64,000 nt of DNA from an uncultured Muribaculaceae bacterium (GCA_910578095.1 CAJTOZ010000015.1:4052-68051); one strand, 5' to 3'; counted from the stretch's first letter, positions 51,394-60,521 are shown. Made by a program: numbers and translations. Notes: a model not told the origin generated them from the sequence alone.

Positions 51394-52491
51394 ATGAACC
51401 GATTGATTATCTCATTTCTTGCGATTTTCCCCTTAATGTGTATGGCAATGAACATAGATAATTTCAAGCAACCTTACCCGGCAGGTACGGCGATGGAGGG
51501 CAATCCGAATTTTATCGGCACGGCGTGGCTTTATCCTTTGAGTCAAGAGAAGGAGTTGAATGTGCCGATGTTCAATGTTACATTTGAGCCGGGATGCCGC
51601 AACAACTGGCACCGTCACAGCGGCGGTCAGATACTTATCGCGACTGCCGGCACAGGCTATTATCAGGAGAAAGGCAAAGCCGCCCGTCGGCTGTATCCCG
51701 GCGACATCGTAGAGATAGCCCCCGGCGTTGAACACTGGCATGGAGCGGGGCCCGACAGTTGGTTTGCTCATCTGGCTATCGAATGTAACCCTGAAAACAA
51801 TGAGGTGACTTGGCTCGGTCCGGTCGCCGACTCAGAATATCTCGAAGCTACAAAAAATCCGGAGGCAGTAACCGAGCTCACACCCCGTCAGCAGGCTATT
51901 GTTGCAATCGCTTCGTATGCTGCAATCGGTGACACCGACGGCTTGACAAAAGCTCTTGAGCAAGGTTTGACAGCAGGAATGACAGTAAACGAAATCAAGG
52001 AGCTGCTGATACAAGTGTATGCCTACTGCGGCTTCCCTCGCTCTTTGACATCTCTCGGTGTTTTCAAAAATCTACTCTCTGAGCGTATGGCAAAAGGGAT
52101 AACCGACGCGGAGGGCGAATCGGCATTGGTGGTGAGCGACATTGACAAGTATGGGCAAGGAGCAAAGACCCTCAGCGAACTCTCAGGAATACCTGTTGAT
52201 GCTCCGGCACCGTGGTACGAGGATTTCGCTCCCGGTATCAACCGCTTCTTGAAAGAGCATCTTTTCGCCGACATCTTCGGTCGCGGAGTGCTACCCTACA
52301 CAGACCGGGAACTTGCCACTGTGTCTATGCTCACGGCTCTTGGCGGAGTCGAACCTATGGCAACGGGCCACATCGGTATATGCCGTCATCTCGGAGTCAC
52401 CACTCCGCAGTTAAACTCACTGCTGGACATCATCGAGTATAATATCGGTCAGTCAAAAACAGAACCCATCCGCAAAATTGTAAATAGATGA
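51394..52491 (+). CDS. Exported cupin-carboxymuconolactone decarboxylase fusion
   Basis: This 365-residue protein has a signal peptide (LIISFLAIFPLMCMAM). Residues about 50-140 form a cupin with metal ligands in NNWHRHSGGQILIATAGTGY and GVEHWHGAGPDSW. Residues about 165-365 are carboxymuconolactone-decarboxylase/AhpD-like, apparently two repeats (LTPRQQAIVAIASYAAIGDT; YTDRELATVSMLTALGGVEP). The N-terminal repeat has one Cys (VYAYCGFPRS) and the C-terminal repeat another (GHIGICRHLG), not the CxxC of AhpD peroxidase partners. The function is unknown; family members act on quinones or lactones. Its end overlaps the next gene by 4 bp. Confidence 0.88.
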   Translation: MNRLIISFLAIFPLMCMAMNIDNFKQPYPAGTAMEGNPNFIGTAWLYPLSQEKELNVPMFNVTFEPGCRNNWHRHSGGQILIATAGTGYYQEKGKAARRLYPGDIVEIAPGVEHWHGAGPDSWFAHLAIECNPENNEVTWLGPVADSEYLEATKNPEAVTELTPRQQAIVAIASYAAIGDTDGLTKALEQGLTAGMTVNEIKELLIQVYAYCGFPRSLTSLGVFKNLLSERMAKGITDAEGESALVVSDIDKYGQGAKTLSELSGIPVDAPAPWYEDFAPGINRFLKEHLFADIFGRGVLPYTDRELATVSMLTALGGVEPMATGHIGICRHLGVTTPQLNSLLDIIEYNIGQSKTEPIRKIVNR

Positions 52492-53543
52492 AGAGGTTAA
52501 TTCCATTAATAATATCAGCTATGGCAATAACATCATCTTTTGCCGAAGGCATTGTAATAAAAAAACAAGGACAGTTCCCTGTTGGGGGCACCACCATGCA
52601 GCGCGAAGGCACTTTCAATCCCGACACTTTTGTCGGCTGGGCTGAGCAAGACCAGGCCGGGCAAAGTTATCGTTGCGATCATGCGTTTGCCCGCTACCAG
52701 ATACCTGCCGACGCGAAATCTATGCCGCTGGTGTTCGTGCATGGTTATGGCGGTGACGGCGTGTGCTGGGAAACTACGCCTGACGACCGTCCCGGCTTCG
52801 CAACCCTCCTGCTTGCCGAGGGTTATCCGACATACGTTCTCGACCTCCCCGGCCGTGGACACGCGTCGCGCACAAGCTCCACTGTTACGATCGAGCCGGT
52901 AGCAGACGAAATGTTCTGGTTCGACATCTGGCGCATGGGTATCTGGCCCGAATGGAATGAAGGGATACAGTTCCCGAAAGACTCTCTCAGTGTCAACAAC
53001 TTCTTCCGTCAGATGGTGCCCGATCTGAGCAATCATCAGCTTGATGTTCCGGCACTCGATGCAATGGCAAAGAAAATCGGAAATCAGGTATTAGTGACGC
53101 ACTCCGCAGGAGGTTTCCCCGGATGGATGGCGGCTATGCGCAATCCAGAAGTGAAGGGTGTTGTTGCCCTTGAACCCGGAGGTTATGTTTTCCCCGATAG
53201 TGAAATTCCCGCTCCGCTACCCGGTCTGACCGGAGGCTTGAAAGGAGTAGGCGTGCCGATGGAACAATTCATGGAACTTACCAAAAAGCCGATTGTAATT
53301 TATTTTGGCGACTACATTCCCGAAAGCAACGCCACCACTCTTGGCGGAAGCAACTGGGAGGTGAGATTGAAGATGGGCCGTGAGTTTGTCGCGGCAATCA
53401 ACCGTCACGGAGGCGATGCCACCCTTGTACTTCTTCCCGAAATAGGGATAAAAGGCAACAGCCATTTCCTCATGCAGGAGCTCAACAATGATGTGATAGC
53501 CAAACTCGTAGCCGAGTGGCTTGACATGAAATTTCAAAAATAA
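52488..53543 (+). CDS. Exported alpha/beta hydrolase (Ser nucleophile)
   Basis: This 351-residue protein has a signal peptide (LIPLIISAMAITSSFAEG). Hydrolase motifs are LVFVHGYGGDGVCWETTPDD (oxyanion loop), YVLDLPGRGHASRTS, and the nucleophile elbow VTHSAGGFPGW. A His late in the protein (IKGNSHFLMQELNND) probably completes the triad. It resembles esterases/lipases of the RsbQ or Est class. It is the third gene of the coupled island operon, with the AraC-type regulator gene 31 bp downstream behind its own -7 box. Confidence 0.88.
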   Translation: MKRLIPLIISAMAITSSFAEGIVIKKQGQFPVGGTTMQREGTFNPDTFVGWAEQDQAGQSYRCDHAFARYQIPADAKSMPLVFVHGYGGDGVCWETTPDDRPGFATLLLAEGYPTYVLDLPGRGHASRTSSTVTIEPVADEMFWFDIWRMGIWPEWNEGIQFPKDSLSVNNFFRQMVPDLSNHQLDVPALDAMAKKIGNQVLVTHSAGGFPGWMAAMRNPEVKGVVALEPGGYVFPDSEIPAPLPGLTGGLKGVGVPMEQFMELTKKPIVIYFGDYIPESNATTLGGSNWEVRLKMGREFVAAINRHGGDATLVLLPEIGIKGNSHFLMQELNNDVIAKLVAEWLDMKFQK

Positions 53544-53547
53544 TTCT

Positions 53548-53555
53548 TATCTTTG
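53548..53555 (+). promoter_or_regulatory. Candidate -7 box of the AraC-type regulator
   Basis: TATCTTTG (TAnnTTTG), 19 bp before the ATG at 53575, in the 31-bp gap after the hydrolase gene. The regulator can therefore be expressed apart from the operon. Confidence 0.4.
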
Positions 53556-53574
53556 CCATTATAATCGGCAAATT

Positions 53575-54390
53575 ATGGCAGACGAGAAATTATTTGACAA
53601 AATCATCATCACCGACTCTTTGAGCGAGATAGCCTCCGAAAAAATGGAAGGCTACCTCGCTCATGCGTTGTGTCTTGCCGGGAGCATGGAATTTGATTTC
53701 AACGGAAAGCATTTCACTTTCGGACGACATGACCTTATGATAGTACGCAAAGGTGGTCTTGTTGACAATATGCGCATCTCTGATGATTTCAGGGTGATGG
53801 TCATATATATCAATTCCGGATTTGTTGAGCATTGTACCCCGCAGTCAAACTACGGCATGAAAGGACAACTCGCATTGTTCATGAACCCCGTGATGAAACT
53901 CAATGAAGCGCAATTCGCTCTCTGTCTTCAGGATTTTCAAGGTGTGAGATACCGCTACGAGACCACTGGATTTGTGTTTTACGAAGAAAGCATCCGCTGT
54001 GCAGTGCAGCTTATGATTCTTGATTTCTTCGACTTCCATGCCTATAACTATGGAGAAGACTCCATTACGCCGCAATATGCTGCCGTTATGAACAAGTTTT
54101 TTGCTTTGCTCGATAGCGGCGTTTACCGCGAACACCGGGAAGTGACATACTATGCCTCGGAACTATGTATCACGCCCAAATACCTTTCGGAAATTTGCAA
54201 AAAAGTGAGCGGACACTCAGCCAACTTCTGGATCAACCGCTACACATCGCTTGACATCTCCCGCCAGCTGCGCGACAAGAGCCTGACATTCGTCCAGATT
54301 TCCGACATGTTTCACTTCTCATCTCCCGGCTATTTCAGCCGCTACGTGCAAAACAACCTCGGAATGAGCCCCTCCGACTACCGGGAATAA
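53575..54390 (+). CDS. AraC-family transcriptional regulator
   Basis: This is a 271-residue cytoplasmic protein. The N-terminal part (about 1-170) is a cupin-like AraC ligand domain (GSMEFDFNGKHFTFGRHDLM). The C-terminal part (about 180-271) has two helix-turn-helix motifs (ASELCITPKYLSEICKKVSG; ISDMFHFSSPGYFSRYVQNN) and ends MSPSDYRE. It sits within the island of redox/hydrolase genes and is the best candidate for controlling them, perhaps through the GGTAA-N2/3-TTACC repeats; this link is inferred only from location. Confidence 0.92.
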   Translation: MADEKLFDKIIITDSLSEIASEKMEGYLAHALCLAGSMEFDFNGKHFTFGRHDLMIVRKGGLVDNMRISDDFRVMVIYINSGFVEHCTPQSNYGMKGQLALFMNPVMKLNEAQFALCLQDFQGVRYRYETTGFVFYEESIRCAVQLMILDFFDFHAYNYGEDSITPQYAAVMNKFFALLDSGVYREHREVTYYASELCITPKYLSEICKKVSGHSANFWINRYTSLDISRQLRDKSLTFVQISDMFHFSSPGYFSRYVQNNLGMSPSDYRE

Positions 54391-54431
54391 CGCGAGATAC
54401 CGTGTCGTAGCCTGAATTTTCCGGTTCGGGA

Positions 54432-54480
54432 TTTGGTTATTTCAAAAATAAGCCATAATTTTGCGTAATCAATTACGCAA
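54432..54480 (+). promoter_or_regulatory. Promoter with overlapping MarR-type palindromic operator
   Basis: TTTG (54432-54435), a 20-nt spacer and TAATTTTG (54456-54463) form a consensus Bacteroidetes promoter. The perfect palindrome TTGCGTAATCAATTACGCAA (54461-54480) overlaps the end of the -7 box and sits 12 bp before the ATG of the MarR-type gene. That is where an autorepressor would block transcription. Confidence 0.75.
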
Positions 54481-54492
54481 TTAAATACATAT

Positions 54493-55446
54493 ATGGATTT
54501 TTTTGAGCGCACCGGAAAAATGGCGATCGGCAGCAGGCTGAGGGTACTGACAGAAACACTGACGCGAGATGCCGCAAGCATATATGGACTTTATGGCGTC
54601 GACATAAAGCCCAAATGGTTTCCTGTTTTTTACTCACTTACCGACGAGCAACCCAAAAGCGTCACGGCTATCGCAAGGGAAATAGGGCAATCCCACCCAT
54701 CGGTAAGCACCATCGTCAAGGAGATGACGAAGTCGGGGCTTATCGTGGAAGTTGACGACAAGACAGACCGCAGATGCACACTCATAACACTTACGGAATA
54801 TGGCAAAAGCCTCTCCCAAGAGCTTATAGCTCAGCTGCGAGATGTCGAGCGCGCTGTGGAGCAGATTTCCTCGGAATGCGACAATGACCTATGGGCTGCC
54901 ATTGCCGACTGGGAGAAAGCCATAGGGCGAAAGTCGATTCTCGAGCGGGTAAGGGAGATAAAGGAGCAACGCGAACATTCGGAGGTGGAAATTGTAGAGT
55001 ATCAGCCCCAGTACAAAAAATCGTTCTACGAGCTCAACCGAAAATGGATAGAGATGTATTGGGAGTTAGAGCCGCATGATATCGAGGTTCTGGAGAATCC
55101 CGAAAAATATATTCTTGAAAAGGGAGGGCATATATTCGTGGCGCTGTACAACGGATTTCCTGTGGGGGTATGCGCACTTTGTCCGATGCCGGAGGAGTCG
55201 GCCTACGATTTTGAGCTGGCAAAGCTTGCAGTAAATAATTCCATACAAAGAAAAGGAATTGGCCGCAGGCTATGCGACGCAGTAATAGATAAAGCACGAG
55301 AATTGGGTGGAAAAATGCTGTTTCTTGAAAGCAATACCCGCCTTAAACCCGCAATAGCCCTTTATCGCAAACTCGGCTTCAAGGAACTGCCAGAATACCA
55401 TCCGGCGTATGCCCGAGGCGACATTCAGATGGAATTATCCCTTTAA
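54493..55446 (+). CDS. MarR-GNAT fusion: HTH regulator with N-acetyltransferase domain
   Basis: This is a 317-residue cytoplasmic protein. Residues about 1-150 are a MarR winged helix (SVTAIAREIGQSHPSVSTIV recognition region; DDKTDRRCTLITLTEYGKSL wing). Residues about 165-317 are a GNAT acetyltransferase (LAKLAVNNSIQRKGIGRRLC, with the RKGIGRRL acetyl-CoA loop; FLESNTRLKPAIALYRKLGF). This fusion is known in several phyla. A perfect palindrome overlaps its promoter, suggesting autorepression. The cupin gene follows 11 bp downstream and may share its control. Confidence 0.93.
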   Translation: MDFFERTGKMAIGSRLRVLTETLTRDAASIYGLYGVDIKPKWFPVFYSLTDEQPKSVTAIAREIGQSHPSVSTIVKEMTKSGLIVEVDDKTDRRCTLITLTEYGKSLSQELIAQLRDVERAVEQISSECDNDLWAAIADWEKAIGRKSILERVREIKEQREHSEVEIVEYQPQYKKSFYELNRKWIEMYWELEPHDIEVLENPEKYILEKGGHIFVALYNGFPVGVCALCPMPEESAYDFELAKLAVNNSIQRKGIGRRLCDAVIDKARELGGKMLFLESNTRLKPAIALYRKLGFKELPEYHPAYARGDIQMELSL

Positions 55447-55457
55447 TAAGAAACTGT

Positions 55458-55796
55458 ATGAGGACCAAAGTATTTGTACGGCGCGAAGATGCGCTCAAAA
55501 AGACTTTTAAGGGAGTAAATCTTGATTCCCTCGCTGTCGGAGAGAAGTCAATGGTAACAAAAATGAACTATGTGAAGGGCAATTTCGCCACGCTCCATTC
55601 TCATCCCCACGAACAGTGCGGATATGTTATTTCGGGCGAATACCGTCTGATAGTGGATGGCGATGAGAAGATCGATGTGATAATGCACCCCGGTGATACA
55701 TACGCAATTCCCGGCAATACGCCCCACTCGTTTGAGGTTATTGAAGGGGGAGAGGTTATCGATGTATTCACTCCCCAACGTGAAGATTATATGTAG
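55458..55796 (+). CDS. Small cupin-domain protein
   Basis: This 112-residue cytoplasmic single-domain cupin has metal-ligand motifs LHSHPHEQCGYVISGEYRLI and IPGNTPHSFEVIEGGEVIDV. Proteins of this kind include enzymes and small-molecule sensors; the substrate cannot be told. It follows the MarR-GNAT gene by 11 bp and is closed by a hairpin at 55822. Confidence 0.88.
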   Translation: MRTKVFVRREDALKKTFKGVNLDSLAVGEKSMVTKMNYVKGNFATLHSHPHEQCGYVISGEYRLIVDGDEKIDVIMHPGDTYAIPGNTPHSFEVIEGGEVIDVFTPQREDYM

Positions 55797-55821
55797 CTGT
55801 ATCTTATTATAAAAATTCCGT

Positions 55822-55866
55822 AATAGCAGCATAAGTGCATGTGTATTCATGACTTATGCTGCTATT
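55822..55866 (+). terminator. Hairpin terminator after the cupin gene
   Basis: A perfect 15-bp stem (AATAGCAGCATAAGT at 55822-55836; ACTTATGCTGCTATT at 55852-55866). The run after it is only moderately T-rich, so termination efficiency is uncertain. Confidence 0.6.
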
Positions 55867-55943
55867 GTCGTTTGTTCATGTTTTTCGGAAAAATCGTAAG
55901 AACTCACGGAAATAAATGTAGGTGATTTCTCATGTCACTTTAG

Positions 55944-55951
55944 TAATTTTG
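55944..55951 (+). promoter_or_regulatory. Candidate -7 box of the lipoprotein hydrolase gene
   Basis: TAATTTTG, fitting TAnnTTTG, 32 bp before the ATG at 55984. No clear -33 box is seen. Confidence 0.45.
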
Positions 55952-55983
55952 CATACTTACAAACTGATAATTAGATTTTTGAT

Positions 55984-57054
55984 ATGAAAATGCATATTTT
56001 GATGTTGTCCGCTATATTTCTATGTGCATCTTGCTCGGAAGACGAGGACATTATCAAGAAGGAGGATTCAATGAAGCCTAATACGGAAATACCCACCGAA
56101 AATGGTGGTGGGACTAACAACTCACCTGCGGGGAATATATTTACCACCAATTCAACAGTTGATGATGTTATATCCAATCCGGCATTTGGGGATTTCGGCT
56201 ATCTGTTATTTCCCGTTGACCGTAATATATCACGTTCTATGACACTTGCCGACATCAGTTCATCAAGCGTATATATTTGGTATAGCCACATACAGCCGGA
56301 GAAAACGGTGGAGATAATCAACCGACTGTATAATGACGCCATCGCTGGAAAAAAAATATTTTATCGGATATATTCCGATGCAGAAATAGCAGCAGATCCA
56401 TCTAAAGCTGATACCGGATTGTTCCTTTTCAGAGGAAATGCAGGAAAGCCGTTTGCCATCACCAATGCCGGAGGCGGATTTATGTATGTCGGAGCTATGC
56501 ACGACAGTTTTCCCCATTCGCTCGAGATAAGCAAAGCCGGGTATAGCGCGTTTGCTCTTATCTACCGTCCTGATGATCCTTATTCGGATTTGGCAAGAGC
56601 GATAGAGTTTATCCATGACAATGCTTCAGATTTGGGCGTTAAGTCCGAGGATTATTCTCTTTGGGGCGGCTCGGCCGGCGCAAGAATGTCTGCGGTTTTA
56701 GGTAATCAGGCATATCTGCAACAGTTAACAGGCCGTACTGACATTCCACAGGCTTCGGCTATAATTATGCAGTACACCGGATATACACAGGCATCACAAT
56801 ATGATGCTCCGACTTATGTATGCGTTGGTTCAAACGATGGTATCGCTTCCTGGCGAACTATGCAAAACAGGCTGCAGCGTCTTTCTGCAATGGGCATCCC
56901 AACCGAGTTTCATGTCTATGAAGGATTAGGACATGGATTTGGTATTGGCACAGGAACGGTTGCCGACGGCTGGGTGAATGATGCTCTTAAATTCTGGCAA
57001 AAGAACATGAAAACAAGTGGAAGTGCGGGAATCCCCCCTGTGTATGCAGATTGA
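55984..57054 (+). CDS. Lipoprotein alpha/beta hydrolase (esterase-like)
   Basis: This 356-residue lipoprotein has a lipobox at about Cys17 (IFLCASCSED) and an acidic/Asn-rich linker. A hydrolase core follows: NAGGGFMYVGAMHDSFPHSL near the oxyanion site, nucleophile elbow SLWGGSAGARMSAVL, and a late His in YEGLGHGFGIGTG. It resembles the hydrolase half of the fusion at 47466-49025 and likely hydrolyses an ester at the outer membrane or in the periplasm. An in-frame ATG two codons later (55990) is an equal start candidate. A GGTAA-N3-TTACC repeat lies just after its stop, serving the next gene. Confidence 0.86.
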   Translation: MKMHILMLSAIFLCASCSEDEDIIKKEDSMKPNTEIPTENGGGTNNSPAGNIFTTNSTVDDVISNPAFGDFGYLLFPVDRNISRSMTLADISSSSVYIWYSHIQPEKTVEIINRLYNDAIAGKKIFYRIYSDAEIAADPSKADTGLFLFRGNAGKPFAITNAGGGFMYVGAMHDSFPHSLEISKAGYSAFALIYRPDDPYSDLARAIEFIHDNASDLGVKSEDYSLWGGSAGARMSAVLGNQAYLQQLTGRTDIPQASAIIMQYTGYTQASQYDAPTYVCVGSNDGIASWRTMQNRLQRLSAMGIPTEFHVYEGLGHGFGIGTGTVADGWVNDALKFWQKNMKTSGSAGIPPVYAD

Positions 57055-57069
57055 GAAAAGGGAAAAAAT

Positions 57070-57082
57070 GGTAAGAGTTACC
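57070..57082. promoter_or_regulatory. Inverted repeat GGTAA-GAG-TTACC, candidate operator
   Basis: A perfect 5-3-5 inverted repeat ending 64 nt before the ATG at 57147, the same distance as the repeat before the aldo/keto reductase gene at 44505. The flanking bases (TTACCGAWATTT) are also shared between the two sites. Confidence 0.65.
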
Positions 57083-57134
57083 GATATTTTTCAAACACAC
57101 TCGATAATGCAAGTTTGTTCTTTTACTGAATTAA

Positions 57135-58139
<1,005 letters not shown>

Positions 58140-58150
58140 CAACCCGATGC

Positions 58151-58196
58151 CATCCCTGCAGGAGGCAAGCGTGCGACCTGTTCTCCTGCAGGGATG
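58151..58196. terminator. Bidirectional hairpin between convergent genes
   Basis: A perfect 14-bp stem (CATCCCTGCAGGAG at 58151-58164; CTCCTGCAGGGATG at 58183-58196) lies between the aldo/keto reductase stop (58139) and the convergent DUF1349 stop (58226). No T-run follows on either side. Confidence 0.6.
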
Positions 58197-58225
58197 CTGT
58201 CGGTTGATAGCCTGTCAGGGCTATA

Positions 58226-58888
58226 CTATTCCTTGTTGTTCAGAAGCCATTGCGAACGCACCGTGTCGGGAAGATGACGGACGGTGAAGTCTGAAAATGT
58301 AACCGAAAAGCCGTCGCCATCCGGGCATGCCGCCATCATTCCTACCCTGACCGGTTTGTGCGCCTCCAGCCATGCATTACGCATAAGAGTGTATTCCTTA
58401 TCGTCAAACGAATAGAATATCTCTACTGCATCGAGCCGCCGCACGGCCTTTATCCATAGTTCCTCGACGGGACGGTCGAGGGCGATGACGCTCCAGTCGG
58501 ACTTGTGATGAGTGACCACGGTGCTGAGATTATATTTACCGTCGACAAATTCTATTCCGGTCTTGATATAGTTTTCATTGTCGATGCGTATCATCATTCC
58601 GGCCTGGTCGAACCGCACTTTATAATCGCCCGAGACTTTTACCTTAGCCTCGAACTCACCACCGTATTCAGCATAATAAAACGGGGCATCATCGACGGTG
58701 AAGCCGTAGTGGGATATGCGCCAATAATCGCTTTTCGGCGTCACCGACATGGTGAGCCGGCCATTTGATATCGACCATTCTGCCGGCTCATTAAACCAGT
58801 TCATCTTCTCAAGCGTCTGAGCTACGGTGTTCAGGCAAACAGTAGCCATAAGCATAATCGTAAATGTCGCTTTATTCATATCTGTCAT
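58226..58888 (-). CDS. Exported DUF1349 protein
   Basis: This 220-residue protein has a signal peptide (MNKATFTIMLMATVCLNTVA). The start at 58888 is chosen because it overlaps the upstream stop as ATGA; an ATG at 58912 would lie inside the upstream gene. The DUF1349 pattern is visible (WFNEPAEWSISNGRLTMSVT; YAEYGGEFEAKVKV; QAGMMIRIDNENYIKTGIEF; GMMAACPDGDGFSVTFSDF). The fold is concanavalin-like and may bind or act on glycans. It is probably translated together with the acetyltransferase upstream, an odd pairing of an exported and a cytoplasmic protein. Confidence 0.88.
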   Translation of the reverse strand: MTDMNKATFTIMLMATVCLNTVAQTLEKMNWFNEPAEWSISNGRLTMSVTPKSDYWRISHYGFTVDDAPFYYAEYGGEFEAKVKVSGDYKVRFDQAGMMIRIDNENYIKTGIEFVDGKYNLSTVVTHHKSDWSVIALDRPVEELWIKAVRRLDAVEIFYSFDDKEYTLMRNAWLEAHKPVRVGMMAACPDGDGFSVTFSDFTVRHLPDTVRSQWLLNNKE

Positions 58889-59442
58889 AAAATTTGTTTC
58901 ACTACCCGACAAGGATTTCCTACAGCCACACTGCGGGCCGGAATATCACCAACAACCACACTGCCTGCACCGATCACACTGTTGTCGCCGATTGTCACGC
59001 CCGGCAGCACGCACACATTGCCACCGATCCAAACATTATGGCCTATCGTGATGGGGCGGGCATATTCCAATCCTTTATTTCGCTCCATAGGGTCGAGAGG
59101 ATGGCCTGCGGTATAGAAAGAGCAGTTGGGAGCCACAAAAACATTATCGCCAAATCGCACGGGGGCTTCGTCAAGAATGACAAGATTGAAATTGGCATAG
59201 AAATTTTTGCCCACTTCTATGTTGTAGCCATAGTCGCAATAAAACGGTTGCTCTATAAGAATGTCGCCCCCCACCTTTCCCAGAAGCGATTTCAGAATCG
59301 CGTTCCTTTTGGCGGTGTCTGCAGGCCGCAGATCGTTGTAGTCACGGCACTTCTCCTTACACTCCATCCGTTCAGCAATCAGAGCAGGATCGTTATTGGC
59401 ATCGTAGAGCATGCCTTTCAGCATTTTTTCTTTCTCTGTCAT
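58885..59442 (-). CDS. Maltose/galactoside O-acetyltransferase-type enzyme
   Basis: This 185-residue cytoplasmic left-handed beta-helix acyltransferase starts MTEKEKMLKGMLYDANNDPA, the Mac-domain motif; an ATG 21 codons upstream lies before the promoter-proximal region. Hexapeptide repeats include PITIGHNVWIGGNVCVLPGV and TIGDNSVIGAGSVVVGDIPA; the catalytic His is in NCSFYTAGHPLDP. It transfers acetyl from acetyl-CoA to sugars. It has its own promoter (59475-59506) divergent from the LuxR-type gene. Confidence 0.93.
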   Translation of the reverse strand: MTEKEKMLKGMLYDANNDPALIAERMECKEKCRDYNDLRPADTAKRNAILKSLLGKVGGDILIEQPFYCDYGYNIEVGKNFYANFNLVILDEAPVRFGDNVFVAPNCSFYTAGHPLDPMERNKGLEYARPITIGHNVWIGGNVCVLPGVTIGDNSVIGAGSVVVGDIPARSVAVGNPCRVVKQIL

Positions 59443-59474
59443 CTTTGAATAACTATTGTTGTTTATTAATTTTG

Positions 59475-59506
59475 CAAAGTTAACGAGTTGCAAAACAACA
59501 GGCAAT
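59475..59506 (-). promoter_or_regulatory. Promoter of the acetyltransferase-DUF1349 operon
   Basis: The minus strand has ATTG, a 20-nt spacer and TAACTTTG (plus CAAAGTTA at 59475-59482), a good -33/-7 pair placed 32 nt before the ATG at 59442. The divergent regulator starts at 59528, so the 85-bp gap serves both genes. Confidence 0.6.
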
Positions 59507-59527
59507 GGCTATAAATAACCAATTTGC

Positions 59528-60271
59528 ATGAACACCACCCACAAGAGTATAGACACACTGCTACGGCAACAATTTTTTTCGGATCCCAGCTGCAACAATG
59601 ATATAGTAATGCACTACGCCGAATGTATCGCTATCATTGAAAAGGCAATAGTGGTTGTGAGCGATCTGAAGGATGGATGGAGTAGAATCTTTCACGGTGG
59701 ATTCTCGGATACTCTTGGATTGGAAGGTGTAGCCACAGAGGCATCCATATGGGAAAAAGAGATTCTGGAGCGTATGTCGCCCGCAGAACAGGAAGAAAAA
59801 TATCTTGCCGAGCTAAGATTTTTTAATTTTCTCAGACATATACCCCGAAGCAAGCGCGACAGCTATTATCTGGCCACCCATTTGAGAATGACCGGCAGAA
59901 CGGGCAATATAGCCGATGTGCTGCACCGCATGCATTATTGGTATGAAGACGGCTCGGATGCGATCCGCTTCGGCATTTGCATATATGGCCCTATGTCCTT
60001 CAGCCTGCCCTCAAAAAGCGTTGTAATCGATTCCCTGACCGGAATATGGCAGGAGCTTTCATCAAAATGCGATGATACCATTCTCTCCATACGCGAAAAG
60101 CAGGTTCTCGCACTGATTGATAAAGGGCTCTTAAGCCGGGAGATTGCCCAGCGCCTATGCATCAGCAAAAACACCGTAAGCCGCCATCGTCAGGAAATTC
60201 TTGCCAAACTTCAGGTAAGAAACTCCACAGAGGCTTGTAGGAAAGCCAAGCTGCTCGGTATAATAAATTAA
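59528..60271 (+). CDS. LuxR-type helix-turn-helix regulator
   Basis: This is a 247-residue cytoplasmic protein. The last 65 residues are a LuxR/GerE DNA-binding domain (SIREKQVLALIDKGLLSREI; AQRLCISKNTVSRHRQEILA; VRNSTEACRKAKLLGIIN). The N-terminal 180 residues (DLKDGWSRIFHGGFSDTLGL) form a sensor region without a recognised receiver Asp, similar to the PAS-like regulators of unknown signal in Bacteroidales. It is divergent from the acetyltransferase operon, a possible target. Confidence 0.88.
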   Translation: MNTTHKSIDTLLRQQFFSDPSCNNDIVMHYAECIAIIEKAIVVVSDLKDGWSRIFHGGFSDTLGLEGVATEASIWEKEILERMSPAEQEEKYLAELRFFNFLRHIPRSKRDSYYLATHLRMTGRTGNIADVLHRMHYWYEDGSDAIRFGICIYGPMSFSLPSKSVVIDSLTGIWQELSSKCDDTILSIREKQVLALIDKGLLSREIAQRLCISKNTVSRHRQEILAKLQVRNSTEACRKAKLLGIIN

Positions 60272-60295
60272 GCCATAATATGACAATTAAAATAT

Positions 60296-60332
60296 AAAAA
60301 AAGACGCCTTGTCCGGATGGCGGACAGGCGTC
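60296..60332 (-). terminator. Terminator of the 38-codon gene
   Basis: GACGCCTTGTCCG (60303-60315) pairs with CGGACAGGCGTC (60321-60332) with one bulged base. On the minus strand it runs into seven T residues (A-run at 60296-60302). It may also block read-through from the convergent LuxR-type gene. Confidence 0.8.
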
Positions 60333-60404
60333 GTAATATTGTTATATGTGAATCTTTAGGTCAGATAAAGCAGGAAACCTGCTGAATGGGAGGGGCTAAA
60401 CAAT

Positions 60405-60521
60405 TCAGCGGCGGGTAATGTCGCTGAGGCGTGCAAAAGCATCGCTGTTGCCCATGTCGGCGCTGTAGAGGGCCGAGCTTGCAATGCAGTACCATTCTAC
60501 TGCTTTCTTAATCATGTTCAT
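60405..60521 (-). CDS. Small protein, 38 residues
   Basis: The ORF reads MNMIKKAVEWYCIASSALYS, then ADMGNSDAFARLSDITRR and a TGA stop. It has a -7 box (TACCTTTG, plus 60624-60631), a leader of about 95 nt and a strong intrinsic terminator 73 bp after the stop, so a dedicated transcript of about 300 nt is likely. The N-terminal half can form an amphipathic helix; the C-terminal half is polar. No family is recognised. Codon choice (GCC, AGC, CTC, CGC) matches the genome's coding style, which argues against a chance ORF. Confidence 0.65.
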   Translation of the reverse strand: MNMIKKAVEWYCIASSALYSADMGNSDAFARLSDITRR

